Shown here piece by piece: positions 42,011 through 51,460 of a DNA stretch of 64,000 nucleotides. Under the pieces are notes generated by a model. That model saw nothing but the letters and a program-made list of their open reading frames with translations. It was not told the origin of the DNA and made no database searches. Both the position numbers and the translations under genes were made by a program. Source of the stretch: [Mycobacterium] crassicus (GTDB lineage Bacteria > Actinomycetota > Actinomycetes > Mycobacteriales > Mycobacteriaceae); NCBI RefSeq assembly GCF_020181615.1, contig NZ_CP084029.1, positions 4,807,804-4,871,803 of the forward strand, given 5' to 3'. The stretch's first letter is position 1, and each line of letters starts with the position of its first letter.

Positions 42011-43039
42011 GTGGCCGATCGCAACGCTCCCGCTATCCCCGTCATCGCCCTCACGGGTTACCTCGGGGCGGGCAAGACCACACTTCTCAACCATGTCCTT
42101 CGGGCGCCCGGTGCACGAATCGGGGTTGTTATCAACGACTTCGGTGAACTGAATGTCGATGCCGGCCTGGTCACCGGTCAGGTCGACGAACCGATGTCCA
42201 TCGCCGGCGGATGCATCTGCCATCTGCCCGATGATGGCGCCCTTGACGAGGCGCTGGAGAAGCTGACCGACCCGAAGCTCGCGCTCGACGCGATCATCAT
42301 CGAGGCGAGCGGGGTGGCCGAGCCGGCGGCGGTATCACGGGTCATTCGGTTCAGCGGGGTGGAGCGGATCCGTCACGGCGGCGTCGTCGACGTCATCGAC
42401 GCTGCGGAGCACTTCGATACCGTCGACACGGGGCACGCCCCACCGCCGCGCTACGGCGTGGCCTCGCTGGTCGTGGTCAACAAGTTGGATCGGATCGCCG
42501 AGGACGCCCGCGCAGACACCCTGCGGCGAATCGAAGACCGGGTCCGCGAACTGAATCCCGACGCTCACGTGGTGGGCGCGGTGGCGGGACGGGTGGATCC
42601 CCGGTTGCTCTACGACGTCAGCGAAGGCGACGAGACCGGGCAGATGTCGCTTCGGGAGCTGCTCATCGACGATGCCGCCGACGCCCGCGATGAGCACCAC
42701 GACCACGTCGACGCGACATCGGTGACCGTCGTCGGCGACGGCGCCGTCGATCCGGGTCCGCTCATCGACCTGCTCGAGCAGCCGCCGCAGGGCGTCTACC
42801 GGATGAAGGGCACCGTCGCGATCGGCCAGCGTCACTACCTCTTCAATGTGGTCGGCACGTCCGTTCACGTGACGACCGCCCCCGCGGGCGCAGCAGCCAG
42901 CCACCTCGTAGCGATCGGCACGCATCTGGACACCGAGGACGTTCGCGCCCGGCTCGAGGAGGCGCTGCGCCCAGCCCCGGAGAAGGTGGCCAGCGCCGGC
43001 ATGCGCCGGTTGCAGCGGCTGCGGAAATACAGCATCTGA
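42011..43039 (+). CDS. CobW/COG0523-family GTPase (metallochaperone-like)
   Basis: A 342-residue G3E GTPase. Walker A is GYLGAGKTT (residues 16-24), Walker B/Switch lies in IIEASGVAEP, and NKLD is present. The characteristic metal motif CxCC is changed to CICH (Cys68, Cys70, His71). An acidic/His-rich patch DEHHDHVD lies later, with a CobW C-terminal domain. Such proteins supply zinc or cobalt to target enzymes. The start is GTG 42011; CATAAT at 41999-42004 six bases upstream suggests leaderless transcription. Confidence 0.88.
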   Translation: MADRNAPAIPVIALTGYLGAGKTTLLNHVLRAPGARIGVVINDFGELNVDAGLVTGQVDEPMSIAGGCICHLPDDGALDEALEKLTDPKLALDAIIIEASGVAEPAAVSRVIRFSGVERIRHGGVVDVIDAAEHFDTVDTGHAPPPRYGVASLVVVNKLDRIAEDARADTLRRIEDRVRELNPDAHVVGAVAGRVDPRLLYDVSEGDETGQMSLRELLIDDAADARDEHHDHVDATSVTVVGDGAVDPGPLIDLLEQPPQGVYRMKGTVAIGQRHYLFNVVGTSVHVTTAPAGAAASHLVAIGTHLDTEDVRARLEEALRPAPEKVASAGMRRLQRLRKYSI

Positions 43040-43112
43040 AGCGTGTACGGAGAGGCTGAGAACTCCGCTCACCTTCTGCCGCCTACCATTCCTCCGGCAG
43101 GAAAGGACAGCA

Positions 43113-45146
43113 GTGAGCTATAACGCCGCAGACATCACCGAACTCGACGATGTCCAACACACCCGCCTGCGTCCGGCGGTGAACCTGGGCCTGGACGTGC
43201 TCAACACGGCATTGCGTGAGCTGGTGGACAACGCGATCGAAGAGGTGGCCGACCCCAACCACGGCGGATCCACCGTCACGATCACCCTGCATGCCGACGG
43301 ATCGGTCAGTGTCGCCGACGACGGCCGCGGCCTGCCCGTCGACTCCGACCCGGTCACCGGGAAGAACGGCATCGTCAAGACACTGGGCACCGCACGGGCC
43401 GGCGGCAAGTTCTCCGCGCACGCCGATGCCGTGAGCACCGGCGCAGGACTCAACGGCATCGGCGCCGCCGCGGCAGTGTTCATCTCCGCACGGACCGACG
43501 TGACGGTGCGCCGGGCTGGAAAGACCTACATGCAGAGTTTCGGCGGCGGCTACCCCGGGATGTTCGACGGGAAGGACTTCGACCCGGATGCCCCGTTCAC
43601 CCGCGCCGACGCGCAGAAACTGCGCGGCTCCGGCAACCGCAAACCCGATGCGCACGGCACCACGGTGCGGATCCTGTTCGACCCGGCCGTGGTGCCCGAT
43701 TCCACCGTGGACATCGGTGAAGTGCTGTTGCGCGCGCACGCCGCAGCGCGGATGTCACCCGGGGTGCACCTGATCGTTGTCGATGAAGGCTGGCCCGCGG
43801 GCGATGTCCCGCCGGCGTTGCTCGAGCCGTTCAGTGGCCCCTGGGGCACCGATTCACTGCTGGACCTGATGTGCACCGCAGCAGGCACCCCCCGGCCCGA
43901 GGTGCGCGCCGTCGTCGAGGGCCGCGGTGAATACACCACCGGGCGCGGCCCGACCCCATTCCGCTGGTCGTTGACCGCCGGCCCGGCCGAACCGGCCACC
44001 GTGGCCGCCTTCTGCAACACGGTGCGCACCCCGGGCGGCGGATCCCATCTGACGGCCGCGGTGCGGGGGTTCTCCGAAGCTCTGGCCGATCGCGCCTCCC
44101 GGATCCGTGATCTGGGCTTGGGCAAGGGCGAGGAGGGCCCGGAACCACAGGATTTCGCCTCGGTCACCGCGTTGGCCGTGGACACCCGCGCACCCGATGT
44201 GGGGTGGGACTCCCAGGCCAAGACCGCGGTGTCATCACGGTCCCTGAACCTGGCGATGGTGCCGGATGTGGCCCGCAGCGTCACCATCTGGGCGGCCAAC
44301 CCCGCCAACAGCGACGCGGTGTCGCTCTGGACGAAGCTGGCACTGGAGGCCGCCCGGGCCCGGCGCAGCGCCGAGAGCGCCAAGGTCCGATCCCGCGCGG
44401 CATCGAAAGCCAAAGGTCTGGGCACGAATCTGTCCTTGCCGCCGAAGTTGCTGCCCAGCCGGGAATCGGGCCGCGGGTCGGGTGCCGAGTTGTTCCTGTG
44501 CGAGGGCGATTCCGCGCTGGGCACCATCAAAGCAGCGCGCGACGCAACGTTTCAGGCGGCCTTTCCGTTGAAAGGCAAGCCGCCCAACGTCTACGGCTTC
44601 ACCGTGAGCAAGGCACGGGCCAAAGACGAGTTCGACTCGATCGAACGCATCCTGGGCTGCGGGGTGCGCGATCAGTGCGACCCCGAGCAGTGCCGCTACG
44701 ACCGAATCCTGTTCGCCTCCGACGCCGACCCCGACGGCGGCAACATCAACTCGAGTCTGATTTCGATGTTCCTGGATTTCTACCGGCCCCTCGTGGACGC
44801 CGGAATGGTGTACGTGACATTGCCGCCGCTGTTCGTCGTCAAGGACGGCACCCAGCGGATCTACTGTCAGGACGAATCCGAGCGTGACGTCGCGGTGGCC
44901 CAGCTGCGCGCCACCTCCAAACGCAAGGTGGAGGTGCAACGCAACAAGGGCCTTGGCGAGATGGATGCCGACGACTTCTGGAACACCGTCCTGGATCCGC
45001 AGCGGCGCACCGTGATTCGAGTGAGCCTTGATGACAGCGGGCACAACCTGCACCACATCTTGTTCGGCGGGCCGCCCGAGGGTCGGCGCACCTGGATGGC
45101 CGACGTCGCCGCCCGCGTCGACACCGCCGCGCTGGACCTGGACTAG
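43113..45146 (+). CDS. topoN: Type II topoisomerase ATPase/TOPRIM subunit (TopoN, GyrB-like)
   Basis: A 677-residue GyrB/ParE-like subunit. The GHKL ATPase has LRELVDNAIEEV, DDGRGLPV and GAGLNGIGAA (His normally present in GLHGVG is Asn). TOPRIM carries Glu464 in LCEGDSAL and Asp537/539/541 in SDADPDGG. This matches the atypical TopoN subunit described from Mycobacterium smegmatis, which with TopoM relaxes, decatenates and positively supercoils DNA. The start is GTG 43113 with GGAAAGGA. It is followed 9 bp later by the GyrA-like partner. Confidence 0.88.
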   Translation: MSYNAADITELDDVQHTRLRPAVNLGLDVLNTALRELVDNAIEEVADPNHGGSTVTITLHADGSVSVADDGRGLPVDSDPVTGKNGIVKTLGTARAGGKFSAHADAVSTGAGLNGIGAAAAVFISARTDVTVRRAGKTYMQSFGGGYPGMFDGKDFDPDAPFTRADAQKLRGSGNRKPDAHGTTVRILFDPAVVPDSTVDIGEVLLRAHAAARMSPGVHLIVVDEGWPAGDVPPALLEPFSGPWGTDSLLDLMCTAAGTPRPEVRAVVEGRGEYTTGRGPTPFRWSLTAGPAEPATVAAFCNTVRTPGGGSHLTAAVRGFSEALADRASRIRDLGLGKGEEGPEPQDFASVTALAVDTRAPDVGWDSQAKTAVSSRSLNLAMVPDVARSVTIWAANPANSDAVSLWTKLALEAARARRSAESAKVRSRAASKAKGLGTNLSLPPKLLPSRESGRGSGAELFLCEGDSALGTIKAARDATFQAAFPLKGKPPNVYGFTVSKARAKDEFDSIERILGCGVRDQCDPEQCRYDRILFASDADPDGGNINSSLISMFLDFYRPLVDAGMVYVTLPPLFVVKDGTQRIYCQDESERDVAVAQLRATSKRKVEVQRNKGLGEMDADDFWNTVLDPQRRTVIRVSLDDSGHNLHHILFGGPPEGRRTWMADVAARVDTAALDLD

Positions 45147-45155
45147 GAGAAGAAC

Positions 45156-47294
45156 GTGACCGCCACCCTGGACGTTCCCGAACAGAATCCCGACCTGGTC
45201 CTCGACCAGAGCGCCGACGACTACTGGAACCACTACCAGCTGACCTTCGCGCTCTACAGCGTCAGCGACCGCGCCATCCCGTCCGCGTACGACGGACTCA
45301 AGCCCGGCCAGCGTCGCCTGCTCTACCAGATGCACGACTCGAAACTGCTTCCCGGCAACAAGCCGCAGAAATCCTCCAAGGTCTGCTCGGCCGTCACCGG
45401 CAACCTGCATCCGCACGGCGGTGCGTCGATGTACGGAGCGGCGGCGCTGCTGGCCGCTGAGTTCCAGCGCGTGAAAGTCATTGACGGGCAAGGGGCATTC
45501 CCCCGCATTCAGGGGGATATCCCCGCGGCCGACCGCTACACCGAGATGCGGTTGTCCGCGCCGGGTGCGGCGCTGACCGCCGAGCTCGACGATCACGCGG
45601 TGCCGATGGTGGCGACGTTCGACGGCGAGTGGACCGAGCCGACCATGCTGCCGGCCCAGTGGCCCGTGCTGTTGTGCAACGGCGCCGTCGGCATCGCCGA
45701 AGGGTGGGCCACCAAGGTGCCCGCGCACAACCCCCGCGAGATCATGGCCGCCTGCCGGGCCCTGCTGGCCCGGCCGAACATGACCGACGACAGGTTGATG
45801 AAGCTCATTCCCGGCCCCGACTGGGGATGCGGTTCGACGGTGGTCGGCGAAAGCGGGCTGCGGGAGTACATCACGACCGGCAAGGGAGCGTTCACGGTGC
45901 GCGGCACCGTGTCCGTCGACGGGAAGAACGTCGTCGTCACCGAACTGCCGCCCGGTGTCGCCAGCTCGACTGTGCAGGACCGTATCCGGGCGCTGGTGGA
46001 GTCCGGTGAACTCGCCGGTGTGGCCGATATGTCCGATCTGACCGACCGGCGCAACGGACTGCGGATCGTCGTCACCGCCAAACGCGGCCACAGCGCCGAG
46101 CAGATCCGCGACCAACTGCTGGCCCTGACCCCGCTGGAGTCGACATTCGCCGCCAGCCTGGTCGCGCTGGACGAGAACCGGGTGCCGCGCTGGTGGTCGG
46201 TGCGCGAACTGATCGCGGCTTTCCTGCAGTTGCGCGATTCCGTCGTGCTGCACCGCAGCGAGTACCGGCTGGAAAAGGTCGCCGCCCGTCGGCATCTGGT
46301 TGCCGGCCTGATGACCATCCACCTGGACATCGATGCCGCGGTGGCGGTGATCCGAGGTTCGGACACCGTCGACGATGCCCGCCAGGGTCTGCAAGAGCGA
46401 TTCAAGATCGACGAGGAGCAGGCCAACTACGTTCTGGGACTTCAGCTTCGCCGGCTGACCAAGCTCGACGTGATTGAACTGCGGGCGGAGGCGGAGAAGC
46501 TGGATGCCGAATTCGCGGAGCTGACCGAACTGGTGTCCAATGCCGACGCGCGGCGGGTGGTGATCGACAAAGAGCTGGTGGAGACCGCAAAACTGTTCAA
46601 AGGCGCCGAGTTCGACCGTCGTTCCGTCCTGGACTATGAGGCGACGCCGGTGACGGCGGGTGCCGACGAAGCCGGGCCCCGTGAGCGCAAGGTCAACGCC
46701 TCCTGGCGTCTCGATGACCGGGGGGTGTTCTCCGACAGCCACGGCGAGCTGCTCACCTCCGGCCTGGGTTGGGCGGTGTGGACCGATGGCCGGATCAAGT
46801 TCACCACCGGTGGCGGCCTGCCGTACAAGACCCGCGATATCCCGGTGGCACCGGACATCACCGGACTGTTGCGCTCCGGGGTGCTGGCCGAGGGTCACCA
46901 CCTGGCGCTGGTGACCCGGCGCGGGAAGATTCTGCGCATCGACCCCGCCGCGGTGAATCCACAGGGCGCTGCGGGCAACGGCGTCGCCGGGGTGAAATTG
47001 GCGGCCGAGGACGACGAGGTGATCGCGGCACTTCCAGTTACCTGCGCTAACGGGGAGGCCGTTCTGTCCATCTCCGAAAAGAGCTGGAAGGTGACCGAAG
47101 TCGCCGATATTCCGGTGAAGGGCCGCGGTGGTGCGGGCGTCGGGTTCCACCCGTTCGTCAAGGGCGAGGATGCCCTGCTGGCGGCATCGATATCGGCGAC
47201 CGGGTTCGTGCGGGGCGGGAAGCCGGTGCGGGCTGAGAACCGCGCGAAAGCCTCGGTGAAGGGCGCCGGTGCTGACGTGACACCGGCGGGATAG
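45156..47294 (+). CDS. topoM: Type II topoisomerase cleavage subunit (TopoM, GyrA-like)
   Basis: A 712-residue GyrA/ParC-like subunit. The catalytic tyrosine is Tyr128 in ADRYTEMRLSAPG, with the conserved Arg preceding. The breakage-reunion core ends at about 490, followed by a coiled-coil and a shortened beta-pinwheel-like C-terminus (residues about 500-712). It is shorter than GyrA (about 840). The start is GTG 45156 with GGAGA overlapping the TopoN stop. It is the TopoM partner of the mycobacterial TopoNM. Confidence 0.88.
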   Translation: MTATLDVPEQNPDLVLDQSADDYWNHYQLTFALYSVSDRAIPSAYDGLKPGQRRLLYQMHDSKLLPGNKPQKSSKVCSAVTGNLHPHGGASMYGAAALLAAEFQRVKVIDGQGAFPRIQGDIPAADRYTEMRLSAPGAALTAELDDHAVPMVATFDGEWTEPTMLPAQWPVLLCNGAVGIAEGWATKVPAHNPREIMAACRALLARPNMTDDRLMKLIPGPDWGCGSTVVGESGLREYITTGKGAFTVRGTVSVDGKNVVVTELPPGVASSTVQDRIRALVESGELAGVADMSDLTDRRNGLRIVVTAKRGHSAEQIRDQLLALTPLESTFAASLVALDENRVPRWWSVRELIAAFLQLRDSVVLHRSEYRLEKVAARRHLVAGLMTIHLDIDAAVAVIRGSDTVDDARQGLQERFKIDEEQANYVLGLQLRRLTKLDVIELRAEAEKLDAEFAELTELVSNADARRVVIDKELVETAKLFKGAEFDRRSVLDYEATPVTAGADEAGPRERKVNASWRLDDRGVFSDSHGELLTSGLGWAVWTDGRIKFTTGGGLPYKTRDIPVAPDITGLLRSGVLAEGHHLALVTRRGKILRIDPAAVNPQGAAGNGVAGVKLAAEDDEVIAALPVTCANGEAVLSISEKSWKVTEVADIPVKGRGGAGVGFHPFVKGEDALLAASISATGFVRGGKPVRAENRAKASVKGAGADVTPAG

Positions 47295-47328
47295 CGCTGC
47301 CATCTCGTCGCTGGCTACCGTCGATGCT

Positions 47329-48852
47329 GTGATGGTGGCGAGATCGTGGATCACCCGGGCCTGCGCGGTGGGAAGCGTTGCGCTCGTAGTTGCGGCGGCC
47401 CCGTCGTGCGGCCACCCGGGGTCCCTGCCGGCGCCACCGCCCCCGGGTACCCCGTCCACCACGGTGCCCGTCATACCTCGCGACGACGTGCCCTACCTGC
47501 CTCGCGAGGAGCTGGCCGCGCCGGTCTCCGAGCTGATGAACGACGCGATCGCGGTTCCCCGGCTGCCGGGTGCGGTAGTGCGGATCGGGCACGCCGGCAC
47601 CGTCGTGTTCAGCCAGGCCTTCGGCGCCCGCAGGCTCGCAGACGAACCGGGGCTCGACGGAGCACCCGCACCCGCCGAGCCGATGACCGAGGACACCATC
47701 TTCGACATCGCGTCGTTGACGAAGTGCCTCGCAACAGCCGTCGCTGTCCTACAACTGTTTGAGCAGGGCCGGGTTCAGATCGACGAGCCCGTCCAGACCT
47801 ACCTGCCGGAGTTCAACGAGACCAACGACCCCCGACGTGCCCAGGTGACGCTACGCATGCTGCTCACCCACACCTCGGGCATCGGGGGCGATTTGAGCCA
47901 CCAGGGTCCGTGGGGCCTGACCGAGGCCGACAAGGCCGGTGGTGTTCATCGGGCTCTGACCGCACCGCTGGAGTTCGACCCCGGCACGATATTCCATTAC
48001 TCGGACATCGGTTTCATCATTCTGGGGACGCTGGTCGAGACGATGACCGGCCAACCGTTGGACACCTACGTGCAGGACAATGTCTTTGCGCCGCTGGGTA
48101 TGACCGACACCCGATATCTGCCCGCCGCCAAGGCCTGCGGCCCACACCAGATCCGCGGTACGGCCATCGCATTCGACGCGAGTGCCTCCCGGGACGGCGA
48201 ATGTCCCGCAGGTAGCTGGAGCACCGAATTGTTGGCCCGCATCGCGCCGACGGCGCATGACGAAGACACCCCCGGGATCAATCCCGACTTCGACCAACTC
48301 CTGCGCGGCACGGTGAACGACCCGACGGCACGCCGCATCGGAGGGGTGGCCGGCAGCGCCGGAGTGTTCTCGACCGCCGGCGACATCGGCAGGTATGCCC
48401 AGGCCCTACTCGATCGACTCGCCGGACGACCGAGCCGGTTTCCGCTGCGGCAATCGACCCTGGAATTGATGACGACACCCCAGCAACCCGGGCACGACCC
48501 GGCACAGCTCGTTGCCGCGAACGCCGCTGCGCAACAGGCGAATGCAACGACACCCGATAGGTCCGATCCCCTACTCGCCGCGAACTATCCGGCGATCAGC
48601 GGACAGGATCTGCGCGGTTTCGGCTGGGACATCGACACCCCGCACTCCCGGCCGCGCGGCATGATCTTTCCGATCGGCAGCTTCGGGCACACCGGGTTCA
48701 CCGGCGTGACGCTGTGGATCGACCCGGGGTCAGACACTTACGTGATAGTGCTCGCCAACGTGATCCATCAGCGCGGCGGTCCGCCCATCGCCGGGCTCAG
48801 CGGCGACGTGGCCACCGTGACCGGCCGGGCGCTGCATCTGTACGGCAGTTGA
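47329..48852 (+). CDS. Serine beta-lactamase/DD-peptidase-like lipoprotein
   Basis: A 507-residue class C beta-lactamase-like protein. The signal peptide ends in VAAAPSCG, a lipobox-like site (Cys after A-P-S). The SxxK motif is SLTK, the Tyr-Ser-Asn equivalent is YSD, and the KTG equivalent is HTG in FGHTGFTG. Members are esterases, DD-peptidases or penicillin-binding proteins. The start is GTG 47329 or ATG 47332; TACCGT eight bases upstream suggests leaderless expression. Confidence 0.85.
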   Translation: MMVARSWITRACAVGSVALVVAAAPSCGHPGSLPAPPPPGTPSTTVPVIPRDDVPYLPREELAAPVSELMNDAIAVPRLPGAVVRIGHAGTVVFSQAFGARRLADEPGLDGAPAPAEPMTEDTIFDIASLTKCLATAVAVLQLFEQGRVQIDEPVQTYLPEFNETNDPRRAQVTLRMLLTHTSGIGGDLSHQGPWGLTEADKAGGVHRALTAPLEFDPGTIFHYSDIGFIILGTLVETMTGQPLDTYVQDNVFAPLGMTDTRYLPAAKACGPHQIRGTAIAFDASASRDGECPAGSWSTELLARIAPTAHDEDTPGINPDFDQLLRGTVNDPTARRIGGVAGSAGVFSTAGDIGRYAQALLDRLAGRPSRFPLRQSTLELMTTPQQPGHDPAQLVAANAAAQQANATTPDRSDPLLAANYPAISGQDLRGFGWDIDTPHSRPRGMIFPIGSFGHTGFTGVTLWIDPGSDTYVIVLANVIHQRGGPPIAGLSGDVATVTGRALHLYGS

Positions 48853-48863
48853 CGGGCCGGCGG

Positions 48864-49802
48864 CTACCCGGTGGCAGGCCCGATGAAGTCGACGCTCGCG
48901 CGAATCGCCGTGCGATGCCGCAAGATTCGGAAATGCGCCAGCTTGCCGAGTCCCGCCGTGGTCATCAGTTGTGCGCCTGGCCATGACGCGACGACCTTCT
49001 CGCTCGTCGCATAGGGGGTGTCGGGGTCATCGGGGTCGTGGATGAGCAGCAGCGGCGGATAGTCGGTGCGCTCGGCGATCCGGACCATGTTGGTGTCCTC
49101 GAGCGGCATGCCGATCCGGCGTTCCAGACGTCGATGCAGGCCGGTGCGGATCCGTCGGCCGAAATTGTGGCGCGCGGCGAACAGATCCAGGTAGATCGGG
49201 AACTCGCCCATCGGCGCGAGGAACACCAACCGCTCGACCGTCGCACCCCACGACACCGCGAAGGCGGTCGCGTTGGACCCCAGGGAGTGGGCGACGACCG
49301 CGCGGGCCGGCCCGTGCGTCTGGATCATGGCTGCCACCGCCTCAGCACACTCGATGGCGGTGGTGCGACCAGGGGCGAGTGCACCCGGGTCGGACTCGTT
49401 GTGGCTGGGCAGGTCGAATGCGATAACACGGTGGCCGGATTCGACAAGCGGTTTGATGAACATGGCCAGGTGTGGGCGCCGCCCGCCCCAGCCGTGCACC
49501 AGATAGACCGTCGGCCCCTCGCCCCAGGACTCGCCGGCGATCCGGTGCCCGTCCCAGTGCGCTTCCAGCGGCTCGCCGGGCTTCACACCGGGCGGCATAC
49601 GCAGGCTGGACTCGATGACCGGTGGAGTGCACCACAATTCAAGCGCCCACCGCGACCCGATAGCGGGCGCGATTCGCTCCAGCAGCCAGAAGGCCCGACG
49701 GACCCGCGTGGTGACCGGCGGCTGGACACCGGAGCCCTCCACATCGAGAACGATCGGCGTTGGCGAACCGAGAGTGGGTGAGGGTTTCGTTGGGCCGGGC
49801 AC
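48864..49802 (-). CDS. Alpha/beta fold hydrolase
   Basis: A 312-residue hydrolase. The oxyanion HG motif is LVHGWGGR, the nucleophile elbow is AHSLGSNATA, the acid is probably in HDPDDPDTP and the His in LAHFRILRH. Start GTG 49802 is favoured because TAATCT (minus strand, 49815-49810) lies seven bases upstream, giving leaderless transcription; GTG 49742 is an alternative. It resembles exported or membrane-associated esterases but has no clear signal peptide. Confidence 0.8.
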   Translation of the reverse strand: MPGPTKPSPTLGSPTPIVLDVEGSGVQPPVTTRVRRAFWLLERIAPAIGSRWALELWCTPPVIESSLRMPPGVKPGEPLEAHWDGHRIAGESWGEGPTVYLVHGWGGRRPHLAMFIKPLVESGHRVIAFDLPSHNESDPGALAPGRTTAIECAEAVAAMIQTHGPARAVVAHSLGSNATAFAVSWGATVERLVFLAPMGEFPIYLDLFAARHNFGRRIRTGLHRRLERRIGMPLEDTNMVRIAERTDYPPLLLIHDPDDPDTPYATSEKVVASWPGAQLMTTAGLGKLAHFRILRHRTAIRASVDFIGPATG

Positions 49803-49872
49803 CTTATCGAGATTAGCGAGATAACGCGGTGTGGGCCATCGGCTAACCGGCAGCCACTGTTCGCCTGAGCGC

Positions 49873-50673
49873 TCAGCCAAACGACCGCGGTTCCCAGACG
49901 GGTCTGCCGTCACGACCCGCCCCTCGCGCCAAGCGGTGATTGCGACCCCGAAGGAGCCGAAGCTGCAACACCGATTCGATCCAGAACGTCCGGCGAGCCG
50001 ATGACGTCCACGTCGAGTGGAATAGCTTCTTGGTCGCCGCCAATGCATCTGGTGACCGCTCGGCAAGTTGTGCCGCCAACTCCTGTGCGGCGGCGACAGG
50101 TTCGTCGGCAACCGCAGTCACCAACCCGTACCCGAGGGCGTCGGTACCCGAGAACACCTCTGCGGTCATGGTCAGGCGTTTGGCCACATCCATGGGAAGC
50201 AGCTCGCGCAACGTGACGGCTCCGGTCATGTCGGGGATCAGGCCCCACTTGGCCTCCATGATCGAAAGCTTGCAGTCCGGCGTCGTGATCCGGAAGTCTG
50301 CGGCCAACGCCAACTGCAGGCCTCCGCCATAGCAATGGCCGTGCAGCGCGGCGATCACCGGCACCGGCAGCTCGCGCCAGGCCCAGCAGGCCCGCTGAAA
50401 CAGGTTGGTCTTCTGACCGGGCAATTTGCCGAAGTTGCGGACGCCGGCCAGCCCGGAGAGCTTCGCTCCGGCAAAGTCCAGCCCGGTGCAGAAGGCCCGG
50501 CCGTCGCCGCGCAGGATCACCACACGCACCGAACGGTCCCGGGCCAGCTGCTCGGGCACCGATGCCAGTGCCTGCAGCATCGGCAGGTCGAGGCTGTTCA
50601 TCTTGTCCGCTCGGTTCAGCGTCACGTAGGCGATGCCATCGATGACCTCGACATTGATGCGTTGCTGTGTCAT
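49873..50673 (-). CDS. Enoyl-CoA hydratase/isomerase family protein
   Basis: A 266-residue crotonase: RAFCTGLDFAGA and HGHCYGGGLQLALAADFRI are the oxyanion-hole motifs. The Glu-containing region reads EAKWGLIPDMTG, with the second catalytic Glu position not obvious, as in delta3-delta2 isomerases. ATG 50673 has TATCCT six bases upstream, a leaderless pattern. It is not adjacent to other beta-oxidation genes, so its partner is unclear. Confidence 0.86.
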   Translation of the reverse strand: MTQQRINVEVIDGIAYVTLNRADKMNSLDLPMLQALASVPEQLARDRSVRVVILRGDGRAFCTGLDFAGAKLSGLAGVRNFGKLPGQKTNLFQRACWAWRELPVPVIAALHGHCYGGGLQLALAADFRITTPDCKLSIMEAKWGLIPDMTGAVTLRELLPMDVAKRLTMTAEVFSGTDALGYGLVTAVADEPVAAAQELAAQLAERSPDALAATKKLFHSTWTSSARRTFWIESVLQLRLLRGRNHRLARGAGRDGRPVWEPRSFG

Positions 50674-50729
50674 CGCGACAGGATAGAGCCAACTGCCACG
50701 CGGCGGACAGGCCTGTGTGCAGAGCTCAA

Positions 50730-51305
50730 TTACGGTCCCATGATGGCCAGACCCCAGTCGAGGTGCCCGTGCCATACGGTGGCGATGCGACCGCCTTGGA
50801 CGGCAGGCTTGGGATCGCCGATCGGACCACCGGCCGCACGGATTGCGGTGACGGTGGCATCCAGGTCAGCCGACCACAATGCCAGCCCGATCAGCGCAGG
50901 CTCCGCTCCGTTGGCCACCACTTCGATGAAGGCCTCACCAACGCGGTAGAACGCCATTTCGGGACCTTTGGGCCCACGCGGATGAAAGCGTCGCCGTGGC
51001 CCAGTGCCCAATACCGCGGTCAGAGCGTTGGTTGCCATATCCAAGTCACGCACCGCGTACACGACATGGTCGACGTGTGTCACCCCACATGGGTGGTGCG
51101 CCGCTTCGGTCGTCGCGGGCAGGACCGCAGTCGGCACCCCGAGAGTCACGACCTCGGCATGGATTTCATCGAAACCCCAAGAGCGGTCGCAGGTGAGTTC
51201 ACAGCGCACCCGACCGATTTGGGCCGAGCCGTCTTTGACCGCGAATCCCAGTGCGGTCCACGCGCGCTCGTCGCCTGGCACTCCAAGCCACGTCAGAATT
51301 GCCAT
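50730..51305 (-). CDS. VOC (glyoxalase-fold) family protein
   Basis: A 191-residue vicinal oxygen chelate protein. The C-terminal part carries GVTHVDHVVYAVRDLDMATNALTAVLG and the glyoxalase-like FYRVGEAFIEVV and ALWSADLDATVTAI. An earlier degenerate repeat begins at the N-terminus, giving two beta-alpha-beta-beta-beta units. The start ATG 51305 or GTG 51311 has TAGGGT upstream. It is the last core-like gene before the accessory island begins. Confidence 0.85.
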   Translation of the reverse strand: MAILTWLGVPGDERAWTALGFAVKDGSAQIGRVRCELTCDRSWGFDEIHAEVVTLGVPTAVLPATTEAAHHPCGVTHVDHVVYAVRDLDMATNALTAVLGTGPRRRFHPRGPKGPEMAFYRVGEAFIEVVANGAEPALIGLALWSADLDATVTAIRAAGGPIGDPKPAVQGGRIATVWHGHLDWGLAIMGP

Positions 51306-51460
51306 GGCCACTGACCCTACGTCGTCATCGGTCCGGCACGTCTATCTCGTGAAATATGGCACGCAGCGTGAGGCGCTACAAGCTCCTAAAGGCTTCCTAC
51401 CGGCTGAGGGCGGCCAGGAGATTCAAGCGTCGGTACACCCGGCACGCCTGTGCGACTGGC

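Noticed and set aside
44235..47474. Very long open frame antisense to the TopoM gene
   Set aside because: It lacks a recognisable protein pattern, is a GC-frame shadow of a well supported topoisomerase gene and has no start with a ribosome binding site.
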